The notes beneath the pieces were generated by a model. The model ran no database searches. It worked only from the letters and a program-made list of their open reading frames with translations, and was not told the DNA's origin. From Sphingomonas sp. 32-66-10 (lineage in GTDB: Bacteria; Pseudomonadota; Alphaproteobacteria; Sphingomonadales; Sphingomonadaceae), in the NCBI GenBank assembly GCA_002280565.1, contig NCEF01000010.1, forward strand, positions 1-64,000: 64,000 nt of DNA, written 5' to 3'. This document shows positions 1-6,927 of the stretch, in pieces (position 1 is the stretch's first letter; each line of letters starts with the position of its first letter). A program made the translations under genes and the position numbers.

Positions 1-291
1 GATCCGATGGTATCGCAACTCGCCAACGCCGCGCCGGTCGAACTGCCGCCGTCGATCAAGGCGACCGTGTCGATGCGCTGCCAGCCGGGCAATGCGCTCG
101 TGTTCGTGGAATTCTTCAACCAGGACAAGCTCGTCACCGTCGCCACGGAAAAGGGCGGAACCAAGACCCGCCTGACCGCGCCGGAAGCGGGCCAGCCCTT
201 CACCGCCGAGGGCGGCTGGAAGCTGACCGGCACCCCGACCGCCGCAACGGTCGAAATTCCGGGCAAGGGCACGCTCACCTGCAAGGGCTAA
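1..291 (+). CDS. C-terminal part of an unrecognised protein (5' end outside window)
   Basis: The frame is open from base 1 to the TAA at 289-291. The ATG at 7 has no visible ribosome-binding site, so the gene probably begins before the window. The visible part is about 96 residues, with two cysteines (in a MRCQPG motif and in the terminal LTCKG) that could form a disulfide. It looks like a small beta-rich secreted or periplasmic domain. I do not recognise the family. A strong rho-independent terminator follows 25 bases after the stop, which supports this being the end of a real gene. Confidence 0.5.
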   Translation, partial: DPMVSQLANAAPVELPPSIKATVSMRCQPGNALVFVEFFNQDKLVTVATEKGGTKTRLTAPEAGQPFTAEGGWKLTGTPTAATVEIPGKGTLTCKG

Positions 292-314
292 GCGCCGACC
301 CATCCAATTCACCA

Positions 315-344
315 AGAGAGCCGGCGAAAGTCGGCTCTTTTTTT
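315..344 (+). terminator. rho-independent terminator
   Basis: A 7-bp perfect stem (AGAGCCG at 317-323 with CGGCTCT at 332-338) has an 8-base loop and runs into seven T residues. It ends the transcript of the first, partial gene and separates it from the ECF41 promoter immediately downstream. Confidence 0.9.
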
Positions 345-352
345 GTGCCCCG

Positions 353-379
353 TGTCACATCCGCCGCGCCAGCCGCGTC
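353..379 (+). promoter_or_regulatory. ECF41-type sigma factor promoter
   Basis: TGTCACA (353-359), a 16-base spacer and CGTC (376-379) match the published ECF41 promoter form, TGTCACA -35 with CGTC -10. The site lies 31 bases before the CMD start and heads the operon that also encodes the ECF41 sigma factor, so the sigma factor probably drives its own operon. The match is seen in the sequence; autoregulation is inferred from the known behaviour of the group. Confidence 0.85.
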
Positions 380-410
380 ATGTCCGTGCAACCCAACAAG
401 GAGCATGACC

Positions 411-842
411 ATGACCGCCAAACTCGACCCCTTCGCTGCAGCCCCCGGCGTGATGAAACCCTGGTTCGCCGCATCCACCGCGATCGCTGCCAGCCTGGAA
501 CCCACGTTGATCGAACTGGTCAAGATCCGCGCCTCGCAGATCAACCGCTGCGCCAACTGCCTCAACATGCACACCGCCGAAGCCCGGGCCAAGGGCGAGA
601 GCGACCAGCGCATCTACCTGCTCCCCGCCTGGCGCGACGCCCCCTGTTACACACCCCGCGAACGTGCCGCCCTCGCCTGGACCGACGCCTTGACGCGCCT
701 TTCCGAAGGCCACACCCATGGTGAGGCTTATGCCGCGCTGGCGGCGGAATTCAGCGAGGAGGACATCATCACTGGCTGGAATCGCCTGGCGGTCGGCTTC
801 GATCTGTGGATCGAACCCGCAGCGGCCAAGGCGGCGGCGTGA
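411..842 (+). CDS. carboxymuconolactone decarboxylase / AhpD-like protein, ECF41 partner
   Basis: A 143-residue member of the CMD/AhpD family. It carries the redox CxxCxxxH signature (RCANCLNMH) seen in AhpD-type peroxidase partners. I chose ATG 411 rather than ATG 405 because AAGGAG at 398-403 is correctly spaced (7 bases) only for 411. The stop overlaps the GTG start of the sigma gene, so the two are translationally coupled. Carboxymuconolactone decarboxylases, oxidoreductases and epimerases (COE) are the usual partners of ECF41 sigma factors. The physiological substrate is unknown. A role in handling an oxidised or electrophilic compound is only an inference. Confidence 0.9.
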   Translation: MTAKLDPFAAAPGVMKPWFAASTAIAASLEPTLIELVKIRASQINRCANCLNMHTAEARAKGESDQRIYLLPAWRDAPCYTPRERAALAWTDALTRLSEGHTHGEAYAALAAEFSEEDIITGWNRLAVGFDLWIEPAAAKAAA

Positions 843-1696
843 CGCTGCACGAGCATCAGGGCGCGGCGGAGACATTCGATCCGCTGCGCCCCAAACTCTT
901 CCGCGTGGCCTACCGCATGCTCGGTTCAGTTGCCGATGCCGCAGATGTGGTGCAGGACGCTTTCATCCGCTGGATGGGGACCGACCGCGCCGCTGTGCGT
1001 GAGCCCGAGGCGTTTCTGCGCCGCACCGTCACCCGGCTTTGCCTCGACCGGATCAAGTCGGCCCGCCATCGGCGCGAGACCTATATCGGCCCCTGGCTCC
1101 CCGATCCGGTGGTGGAGGAGGCCCCGGACGACGATGTCACCCTGCCGCTGATGCTCGCGCTCGAACGGCTGTCCCCGTTGGAGCGCGCCGCCTTTCTGCT
1201 CCACGACGTATTCGGCGCATCGTTCGAGGAGGTGGCGGGAACGCTCGACCGCGATCCCGCCGCCTGCCGCCAGCTGGCGGCGCGCGCACGCGATCATGTC
1301 CGCGCCGCGCGCCCTCGGTTCCAGGTGGAGCAGCAGCGCGGGCTGGAGATCGCCAACGCCTTTTTCACCGCGAGCCGCACTGGCGACCTGACCGCGCTCG
1401 GGGCAATGCTGGCCGACGATGTCAGCATCCATTCCGACGGCGGCGGCAAGCGTGCGGCGGCGGTGCGACTGGTGCATGGCTTCAGGCATGTGATGAAGCT
1501 GCACAAGTCACTCGCCGTGCTGTTCCGCAAATATGGCTCGCACCTGCTCCGCGCGGGCTTCGTCAACGGCCTGCCCGGCTTCGTCACGATGGAAGCGGAC
1601 GGGGAGATTCAGACCACCGCGCTGGAGATCGATGGCGACCGGATCGTCGCAATCTACATCACCCGTAACCCCGATAAATTGCGTCACCTGCACTAA
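839..1696 (+). CDS. ECF41-family RNA polymerase sigma factor with SnoaL-like C-terminal extension
   Basis: A 285-residue sigma factor starting at GTG 839, which overlaps the upstream stop (GTGA). The first ~160 residues are sigma-2 (LFRVAYRMLGS, then DVVQDAFIRW) and sigma-4 (LSPLERAAFLLHDVFG). The rest is the SnoaL-like extension typical of ECF41. All three ECF41 signature motifs are present: WLPDP in the linker, DGGGK in the extension and NPDKL at the C-terminus. In this group the extension replaces a separate anti-sigma factor, acting as a built-in modulator, and no anti-sigma gene is seen here. The upstream ECF41 promoter suggests autoregulation. Confidence 0.93.
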   Translation: MTLHEHQGAAETFDPLRPKLFRVAYRMLGSVADAADVVQDAFIRWMGTDRAAVREPEAFLRRTVTRLCLDRIKSARHRRETYIGPWLPDPVVEEAPDDDVTLPLMLALERLSPLERAAFLLHDVFGASFEEVAGTLDRDPAACRQLAARARDHVRAARPRFQVEQQRGLEIANAFFTASRTGDLTALGAMLADDVSIHSDGGGKRAAAVRLVHGFRHVMKLHKSLAVLFRKYGSHLLRAGFVNGLPGFVTMEADGEIQTTALEIDGDRIVAIYITRNPDKLRHLH

Positions 1697-1772
1697 CAAC
1701 GCCTGTCGTCATCTTGTTATCTCCATCGGGAACAAGGATGATGGCACGGATCAATGCGGGAGGAAGCAGAGC

Positions 1773-2464
1773 GTGGCGACGATCGCGGTATACAGCCTGA
1801 AGGGCGGCGTCGGCAAAACTTCGCTGGCGGTGAACCTTGCCTGGTGTGCCGCCGCCCGCTCCGCCCGCCGCACGCTGTTGTGGGACCTCGACCCCCAGGC
1901 CGGTTCGACCTTCCTGCTCGGCGGCGGCCATGGCAAGGCGACGGCACAATCGGTGTTCAGCAAGGATGTCGAGCCGGCCAGGCTGATCCAACCGACCGGC
2001 ATCGAACGGCTCGATCTGCTCGGCGCCGACGCTTCGCTCCGCGGGCTCGACCTGCTGTTCCACGAGCTTATTATGACCGCGTCCTGCTCGACTGCCCGCC
2101 CGGTCTTACCGAAACCAGCGAACAGGTGATGCGCGCCGCCGACCTCATCATCGTTCCGGTCATCCCCTCCCCGCTGTCCGAGCGGGCGTTGGCAGAGGTC
2201 GAGCGCCATCTCGGCGGCAAGGCGAAGGTACCGCTGATGCCGGTCCATTCGATGGTCGACCGCCGCCGCCGCCTCCATGCCGAGGCGCTGGAGCGCAACC
2301 CCGACTGGCCCATGATCCCGATGGCCAGCCTGATCGAAACGATGGCCACGCGCCGCGCCCCGCTCGGCACCTTTGCCCCACGCAGCCCCGGCGCGCGCGC
2401 CGTGGATGCGCTGTGGCAGGCCATCGAAAAGCGCCTCGCCGCGCCGCGCAAGGGGACCAAATGA
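1773..2464 (+). pseudogene. ParA-family ATPase, frame-broken by an internal deletion
   Basis: Translation from GTG 1773 (GGGAGG 9 bases upstream) gives a deviant Walker A KGGVGKT at residues ~10-16 and a WDLDPQAG box typical of ParA/MinD ATPases. At about 2067-2072 the family match leaves this frame and resumes two bases on, as YYDRVLLDCPPG, running to the stop at 2462-2464. The first frame ends at 2129. Relatives usually have about 10-20 residues between the two parts, so a short stretch (length 1 mod 3) seems to be missing, not just a base gained or lost. The C-terminal part ends in an ATGA overlap with aat. Intact, it would be a soluble partitioning or positioning ATPase. Sequence error is possible. 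Confidence 0.75.
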
Positions 2465-3216
2465 CGCGGCACACCGCCCGCGCCAGTGATCTTGACCCCG
2501 ATCTGGTGCTGCGCGCCTATGCGATGGGCGTGTTTCCGATGTCCGAGCATCGCGACGATCCCAGCGTCTTCTGGGTCGAGCCGCGCCAGCGCGCGATCCT
2601 CCCGCTCGATGGCTTTCATCTGTCCCGCTCGCTGCGCAAGACCCTCGCCACCGACCGCTTCCGCATCACCGCCGATACCGCGTTCGAAGCGGTGATCGCG
2701 CTCTGTGCGGAGGGCGCGCCCGACCGGCCCGACACCTGGATCAACCCGGCGATCGAACGCGTCTTTGTCGCCCTCCACCGGCGCGGCTTTGCCCATTCGA
2801 TCGAATGCTGGGACGGCGAGCGGCTGGTCGGCGGGCTTTATGGCCTTGCGCTCGGCCGCGCGTTTTTCGGGGAAAGCATGGTCAGCCGCGCGCGCGACGC
2901 GTCCAAGGTCGCGATTGCGGCACTGGTGGCGCGGCTGCGCGTCGGCGGCTTCACCCTGCTCGACTGCCAGTTCATGACCGAACATTTGGCGTCATTGGGC
3001 GCGGTGGAAATCCCGCGCGATGATTATCTGTCGTTGCTTTCGGACTCGCTCGGCGAAGGCGCTGCGGGACTCGCTGCGGGAGCGGGTGCCGCCCCCTCCG
3101 TCTCGGCCGATTTCGGCGCGCTCGACCGCTTCGGCGCATCCGCTGCGCCGCCGCCCACGACCTCGCCCCCGGTATCGGGAAAGGTCATCGCACAGCTCTT
3201 GACCCAGACGTCATAG
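2461..3216 (+). CDS. aat: leucyl/phenylalanyl-tRNA--protein transferase
   Basis: A 251-residue Aat homologue. It transfers Leu or Phe from aminoacyl-tRNA to proteins with N-terminal Arg or Lys, marking them for ClpS/ClpAP degradation. Visible family motifs are RAYAMGVFPM and VFWVEPRQRA near the N-terminus, and ERLVGGLYG, FFGESMFS-like FFGESMVS and LLDCQFMTEHL in the core. The start ATG 2461 overlaps the upstream stop. The last ~60 residues form an Ala/Pro-rich tail that overlaps the convergent DUF2155 gene by 193 bases. This tail is longer than in enterobacterial Aat, so the true extent of one of the two ends deserves checking. Confidence 0.92.
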   Translation: MTRHTARASDLDPDLVLRAYAMGVFPMSEHRDDPSVFWVEPRQRAILPLDGFHLSRSLRKTLATDRFRITADTAFEAVIALCAEGAPDRPDTWINPAIERVFVALHRRGFAHSIECWDGERLVGGLYGLALGRAFFGESMVSRARDASKVAIAALVARLRVGGFTLLDCQFMTEHLASLGAVEIPRDDYLSLLSDSLGEGAAGLAAGAGAAPSVSADFGALDRFGASAAPPPTTSPPVSGKVIAQLLTQTS

Positions 3217-3680
3217 ATCGGGTGCTGCACCACATTGAACGCCGGGCGTTCCTTGTAGAGCCATCCGGAAAAGACACGCGCAATCTTGCCATCGGTGCCG
3301 CGGACATCGACCTGCGCGAACGCACCGGTCAGCTGATCGGTCTCCCACGGCGCGGTCTTTTCGCACGCGCGCAGCCGCACGATCACATCGCCCGCGCGCA
3401 TCGCCTGTCCGGGCTTCAGCGTCAGCTCACGTGCAACGCCATTGCGCTTGTTGAGCAGGCCGAGCACCGCCACCCGCTCGGCCATCGGCGTCACGCCGGT
3501 CACCGATGCGGTCGGCCCGGCATCGACCGCGACGATCTCTGCCTCGGCACTGGCACCGGCGGCCTTGGGCTGCACCTCGACCGTGTCGGCGACATCGGCC
3601 GCGTTGTCAGCCGGCTTGCCCCCGCATGCCGCAAGCGCGACCGGCGCCAGCAGCAGCGCAGCCATCCGGCTCCGGCGCAT
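3024..3680 (-). CDS. DUF2155 lipoprotein
   Basis: A 218-residue DUF2155 protein. The N-terminus MRRSRMAALLLAP ends in a lipobox (VALAAC), so it should be an envelope lipoprotein. The DUF2155 core has the characteristic LRACEKTAPWE, VFSGWLYKERPAFNVVQHP and YDVWVKSC stretches. The C-terminal ~45 residues are Ala/Pro/Ser-rich and overlap aat on the other strand. The ATG at 3680 shares a base with the NDUFA12 stop (TGATG), so the two are co-translated. DUF2155 genes commonly lie beside NDUFA12-like genes and aat in sphingomonads. The function is unknown. Confidence 0.88.
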   Translation of the reverse strand: MRRSRMAALLLAPVALAACGGKPADNAADVADTVEVQPKAAGASAEAEIVAVDAGPTASVTGVTPMAERVAVLGLLNKRNGVARELTLKPGQAMRAGDVIVRLRACEKTAPWETDQLTGAFAQVDVRGTDGKIARVFSGWLYKERPAFNVVQHPIYDVWVKSCAMTFPDTGGEVVGGGAADAPKRSSAPKSAETEGAAPAPAASPAAPSPSESESNDR

Positions 3681-4072
3681 CAGGCGCCGGGCGTCCAGGC
3701 TTCGTAATCGCCGGTCGCACCAACGCGCTGGCCGCCCTTTTCGAGCGCACCAGGCGGGCGATAGGCGAGCGTACTGCCGGTCATGTTCGGCACGGCGGGC
3801 TGTTCCCATTTGCGCACCGGCGGCAGCGCGCGATCGGGCACATCGTCGATCTGGTGGTGCAGCCAGCTGAACCACTCCGGCGGCACCCGGCTCGAATCAT
3901 TCGACCCCTTGTAGATCACCCAACGGCGCGGGCGGCCATGCATGTCGGCCCCGCCCTGGAAATACAGATTGCCGAGCGCGTCCTCGCCAACCTGATCCTT
4001 GCCGCGCAGCCCGACCCAGGTGCCAAAGGTGGATCCGTTCCACCAGGTGAAGATGTTCGCGAAGATTCCCAT
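3680..4072 (-). CDS. NDUFA12-family NADH:ubiquinone oxidoreductase accessory subunit
   Basis: A 130-residue NDUFA12/B17.2-family protein. In mitochondria and alphaproteobacteria this is a supernumerary complex I subunit that helps assemble or stabilise the peripheral arm. The family pattern is clear: FTWWNGSTFGTWVGLRGK, then DALGNLYFQGG, RRWVIYKG, and PPEWFSWLHHQIDDVP. I placed the start at MGIFANIF (ATG 4072), the usual N-terminus in this family. The reading frame continues upstream without a good signal. It is the first gene of a two-gene unit with DUF2155. Confidence 0.92.
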   Translation of the reverse strand: MGIFANIFTWWNGSTFGTWVGLRGKDQVGEDALGNLYFQGGADMHGRPRRWVIYKGSNDSSRVPPEWFSWLHHQIDDVPDRALPPVRKWEQPAVPNMTGSTLAYRPPGALEKGGQRVGATGDYEAWTPGA

Positions 4073-4114
4073 AGGCCGCGCTTTACGCCGCAGAGCGCGG
4101 CTGGGCAACGGCGA

Positions 4115-5077
4115 TCATCGCTTCATGAACGCCGCCATCGCATCGACCACGCCCGAAGTAAGCGGCAGGTTCGGATCATTATAGGTCGCAAGATTGCCTG
4201 CGGGGTCGGCAGGCGCATCCTTGAGCAAATGGTTCATCTCCGGAAACACCTGCAACACCGCCGCCGGCTGCCCCGCCTTCATCGCATTGGCGTCGTCCAT
4301 CGTCGTCTGCAGGTCGCGCCCGCCCTGCACGATCATCACCGGTCCCTTATACGCTGCGATCAGCTTGCCTGGGTCATAGGCGCCCGTGTCGATCAGATAG
4401 CGCTGGTTGACGGGCGAAAAGATCGGGGCCAGCGCGGGATGCATCGCGCTGGTGTCGCCAACCTTCCCCGCCTCGATCGAATCGAGCACCGCCGTGATCT
4501 GCGGCATCAGCGGTGCGTTGGCCGGATTCTTCGCAAATTGTTCGCGCATCACCACGGTCATCTTGCGCCCCAATGAGGCAGCGAGCACCACACCGCACAA
4601 GTCTTTTTGAACTTGCGCGGTGGCGAGTGCGACCATCCCGCCCTCCGAATGACCGATCAGCCAGACGCAGCGCGCACCCGTTCGCGCACGTGCGGCGGCC
4701 ATCCAATTGCCGATATCGGTGACATAGTCTGCGATCCGGACATCGCCGCCGGGCGGGACCGCGTCCTTGCTCGAAAACGTCCCGCGCTTGTCGATGCGGA
4801 TGGTAGTAACGCCCTGCGCCGCCAGCCCTTGCGCCAGCATGCGGATATGCGCAGCCTTTATGCCCAACGGGCTGTTTCCGTCGCGATCGGTCGGGCCCGA
4901 GCCCGGGATCAGGATTGCGACCGGTGCGCCCTTGCCCGCGTCGAGCACGGTTCCCTTGAGCGGTCCTTGCGGCCCCGCCGCCTCGATCTCGACACCTGCG
5001 GGTTCGGCCTGCTGTGCCATCGCACCGTTTGCCATCAACCCAATCGCGACCAAAGTCGCCAGCCCCCGAATCATCAT
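4115..5077 (-). CDS. secreted alpha/beta hydrolase
   Basis: A 320-residue alpha/beta hydrolase with an N-terminal signal peptide (RGLATLVAIGLMANGAMAQ). The nucleophile elbow is GHSEGG (Ser), preceded by an oxyanion-type LIPGSGPTDRDGN motif. A late VQGGRDLQT and a FPEMNHLL segment supply the likely acid and catalytic His. It resembles the family of Xaa-Pro-like/YfhR-type periplasmic hydrolases. The substrate cannot be told from the sequence. GGGAGGG lies five bases before the ATG at 5077, with a second ATG directly after it. A short AT-rich palindrome lies just upstream. Confidence 0.85.
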   Translation of the reverse strand: MMIRGLATLVAIGLMANGAMAQQAEPAGVEIEAAGPQGPLKGTVLDAGKGAPVAILIPGSGPTDRDGNSPLGIKAAHIRMLAQGLAAQGVTTIRIDKRGTFSSKDAVPPGGDVRIADYVTDIGNWMAAARARTGARCVWLIGHSEGGMVALATAQVQKDLCGVVLAASLGRKMTVVMREQFAKNPANAPLMPQITAVLDSIEAGKVGDTSAMHPALAPIFSPVNQRYLIDTGAYDPGKLIAAYKGPVMIVQGGRDLQTTMDDANAMKAGQPAAVLQVFPEMNHLLKDAPADPAGNLATYNDPNLPLTSGVVDAMAAFMKR

Positions 5078-5094
5078 GCCGCCCTCCCGAAATA

Positions 5095-5104
5095 ATGATA
5101 TCAT
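5095..5104. promoter_or_regulatory. AT-rich palindrome, possible operator for the hydrolase gene
   Basis: ATGATATCAT is a perfect 10-bp palindrome within an unusually AT-rich 25-base stretch (5090-5115), 18 bases upstream of the hydrolase start. The position would suit an operator or the -10 region. No adjacent regulator gene identifies a binding protein. Confidence 0.35.
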
Positions 5105-5135
5105 CATTAAATCAAAATTCGGTGAGGAACAATGC

Positions 5136-5591
5136 CTACCAGCGCACCCTGTCTCCCGGCGAAATCCCCAGCTCCGCCGCGCGACCGCCATTGATTTCCA
5201 GCACCGCCGCGACCGGTTCGCCCGACCGAACCGAATCCTCCGAAAAGGGCACCGTATTCTCGGCAATGGTCGCAATCGTGCCGTCGGCGCGGATGAAGAT
5301 GATGTCGAGCGGGCTCGGCGTATCTTTCATCCAGAAACTCGCCTCGCGCGGCGCGCCGCCTTCTGGAGGATAGGGTGCGAACAACATGCCGCCATCGGCG
5401 GGGATGTTGGTGCGGAACATCAGCCCCCGTTTCTGTTCCTCCGGCGTGCGCGCGACATCGACCTTGAACACATGGCGATTCGTCCCGGACTCGATCGTGA
5501 CGGTGGCCTGCTTGGCTACAGCCTGCGTCGCCGCATCGCCCTCCTGTCCGGTGCAGCCGGGCAGCAGCAGCGCCGCGCCGAGTGCGAACAT
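5136..5591 (-). CDS. DUF192 family lipoprotein
   Basis: A 151-residue DUF192 protein. The N-terminus MFALGAALLLPGC is a short lipoprotein signal. The core has the family features KRGLMFRTN, GMLF.YP, FWMKDT, LDIIFI and the C-terminal LEINGGRAAELGI.PGD. DUF192 proteins are small beta-rich domains of uncertain role. The start is uncertain: ATG 5591, the adjacent GTG 5594, or an upstream ATG at 5645 inside the preceding gene. I chose 5591 because it gives the compact signal and falls just after the cold-shock gene's stop at 5602. It is probably in an operon with that gene. Confidence 0.85.
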   Translation of the reverse strand: MFALGAALLLPGCTGQEGDAATQAVAKQATVTIESGTNRHVFKVDVARTPEEQKRGLMFRTNIPADGGMLFAPYPPEGGAPREASFWMKDTPSPLDIIFIRADGTIATIAENTVPFSEDSVRSGEPVAAVLEINGGRAAELGISPGDRVRW

Positions 5592-5601
5592 CACTGCGCG
5601 G

Positions 5602-6192
5602 TCAGGTCGGCTCCACAACGACGGCGAGCGGCCCTTTCTCGCCATCGACGATGCGGGCACGCAGCGGTTGATCGGGTTCGATGTCATAAATCTCCGCACG
5701 GCGCAGGGTTTCCATATGCACGAATATATCGGCGGTTTCGCCGTCGCGCACCAGAAACCCATAGCCCTTGAGACGGTTGAACCACTTGACGGTCACCGGC
5801 TCGAACGGCCCGGCCTGTTCGATCAGCTTGATCCGGTCGATCCGGTCGCCCGCGCCCGGCCGCATCCGAACCGGCTCGACCGCGTCGGTCAGGTCGAGCT
5901 GCAGGATCTCGCGCGCCTGCAGCCCGCGGTCGCGCTGCACCACCGAACATTCGACCCGCGCGCCTTCGGGAAGGCTGCGGCGGCCATGCGGCTGAAGGAC
6001 TGAAAAGTGGATCAGGATATCGCCGGCATCGGCATCGTCGGCGACGATGAACCCGAAGCCGCGCGTAACGTCAAACCATTTGACCGTGCCCCAATAGGTT
6101 TCATCTTCGGGATCTCGGACGAGCACGGGCGTCACCGCCGGCTGTTCCACTTCCCCCTCCAGAATCGGCACGCGCTGCAGGTCGGCTCGCAT
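5602..6192 (-). CDS. cold-shock protein with two CSD domains
   Basis: A 196-residue protein with two cold-shock (OB-fold, single-stranded nucleic acid-binding) domains. The first, at ~residues 33-100, has [15 protein letters not shown] and DILIHFS. The second, at ~130-195, has [16 protein letters not shown] and DIFVHME. These are the RNP1 and RNP2 signatures. Double-CSD proteins are typical of alphaproteobacteria and bind RNA or act as antiterminators. The DUF192 gene follows 10 bases later. The 5' region (6193-6257) between this gene and recX is AT-richer than its surroundings and should hold the promoter. Confidence 0.93.
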   Translation of the reverse strand: MRADLQRVPILEGEVEQPAVTPVLVRDPEDETYWGTVKWFDVTRGFGFIVADDADAGDILIHFSVLQPHGRRSLPEGARVECSVVQRDRGLQAREILQLDLTDAVEPVRMRPGAGDRIDRIKLIEQAGPFEPVTVKWFNRLKGYGFLVRDGETADIFVHMETLRRAEIYDIEPDQPLRARIVDGEKGPLAVVVEPT

Positions 6193-6257
6193 TACACTAT
6201 TTCCCCCTGACCGGCGATATTAACACAGCATTTCGCGAAGGTGCGAATCCTTTGTGG

Positions 6258-6791
6258 TTAACGATCGTCGAGCAGGAAATCCGGGTCGTCGCCGGGATTC
6301 ATCCGCGCCAGTTGCCAGGCCAGCGCCGGGGCGTGCCCCGCGCGCACCATCGCTGCTACCTGCTTGGCGATCCGCTCGCGATCCGCGGGTTCGGCGGCAA
6401 AGGGGCCGATTCGCTTGCGCCGGGCAAAGTCGATCGCGCTCTGCCCCGCCCGCGCTTCGACCTGTGGCGCGACCGCCTCCGCATCCTCGCTCTGCACGCC
6501 CGCGTGGCGCAACGCTTCCCCCACCCGGCGCGCGCCCAGGCCCCGGCGCGCCATCGCCGCCGCCTTGCTCTCGGCATAGAGGCGGTCGTTGACATAGCCG
6601 AGCTCGGCAAAGCGATCCGCGATTTCCGCCGGGTCCGGCGGGGTGCCATCGAACCCGCGCTCGCGGATCTTGCGGGTCAGATAGGCCGCCAGTTTCCCCC
6701 GCGTGGTCGCAAACCGCTCGACATAGCGCAGCGCCAGCCGGTCCAGCGCGGAGCGGTCCAAAGGTGGGACAGGGCGGCGAGTGGGGCGCAT
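6258..6791 (-). CDS. recX: RecX-family regulatory protein
   Basis: A 177-residue RecX-family protein, whose known members bind RecA filaments and modulate recombinase activity. It is helical and Arg-rich, with the repeating RecX pattern: LRYVERFATTRGKLAAYL, then FAELGYVNDRLYAE, SKAAAMARRGLGARRVGEAL and the C-terminal third repeat. I chose ATG 6791 (MRPTRRPVPP) as the first in-frame start that gives a usual-length protein. recA is not next to it. It is divergent from the fatty acyl-AMP ligase gene. No LexA box is visible upstream. Confidence 0.88.
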   Translation of the reverse strand: MRPTRRPVPPLDRSALDRLALRYVERFATTRGKLAAYLTRKIRERGFDGTPPDPAEIADRFAELGYVNDRLYAESKAAAMARRGLGARRVGEALRHAGVQSEDAEAVAPQVEARAGQSAIDFARRKRIGPFAAEPADRERIAKQVAAMVRAGHAPALAWQLARMNPGDDPDFLLDDR

Positions 6792-6927
6792 GCGCCTTGT
6801 TTGTGCCACACTGACAACCGAATTTGAACGACAGTGCGTAGCAGAGCCGCCCGCATTTCTGATGTGGGGCCTATCGTCGATGACGGGCGGGTGGCCTGAC
6901 ACGATCAGGGGGCACGGATTTTAGGAT

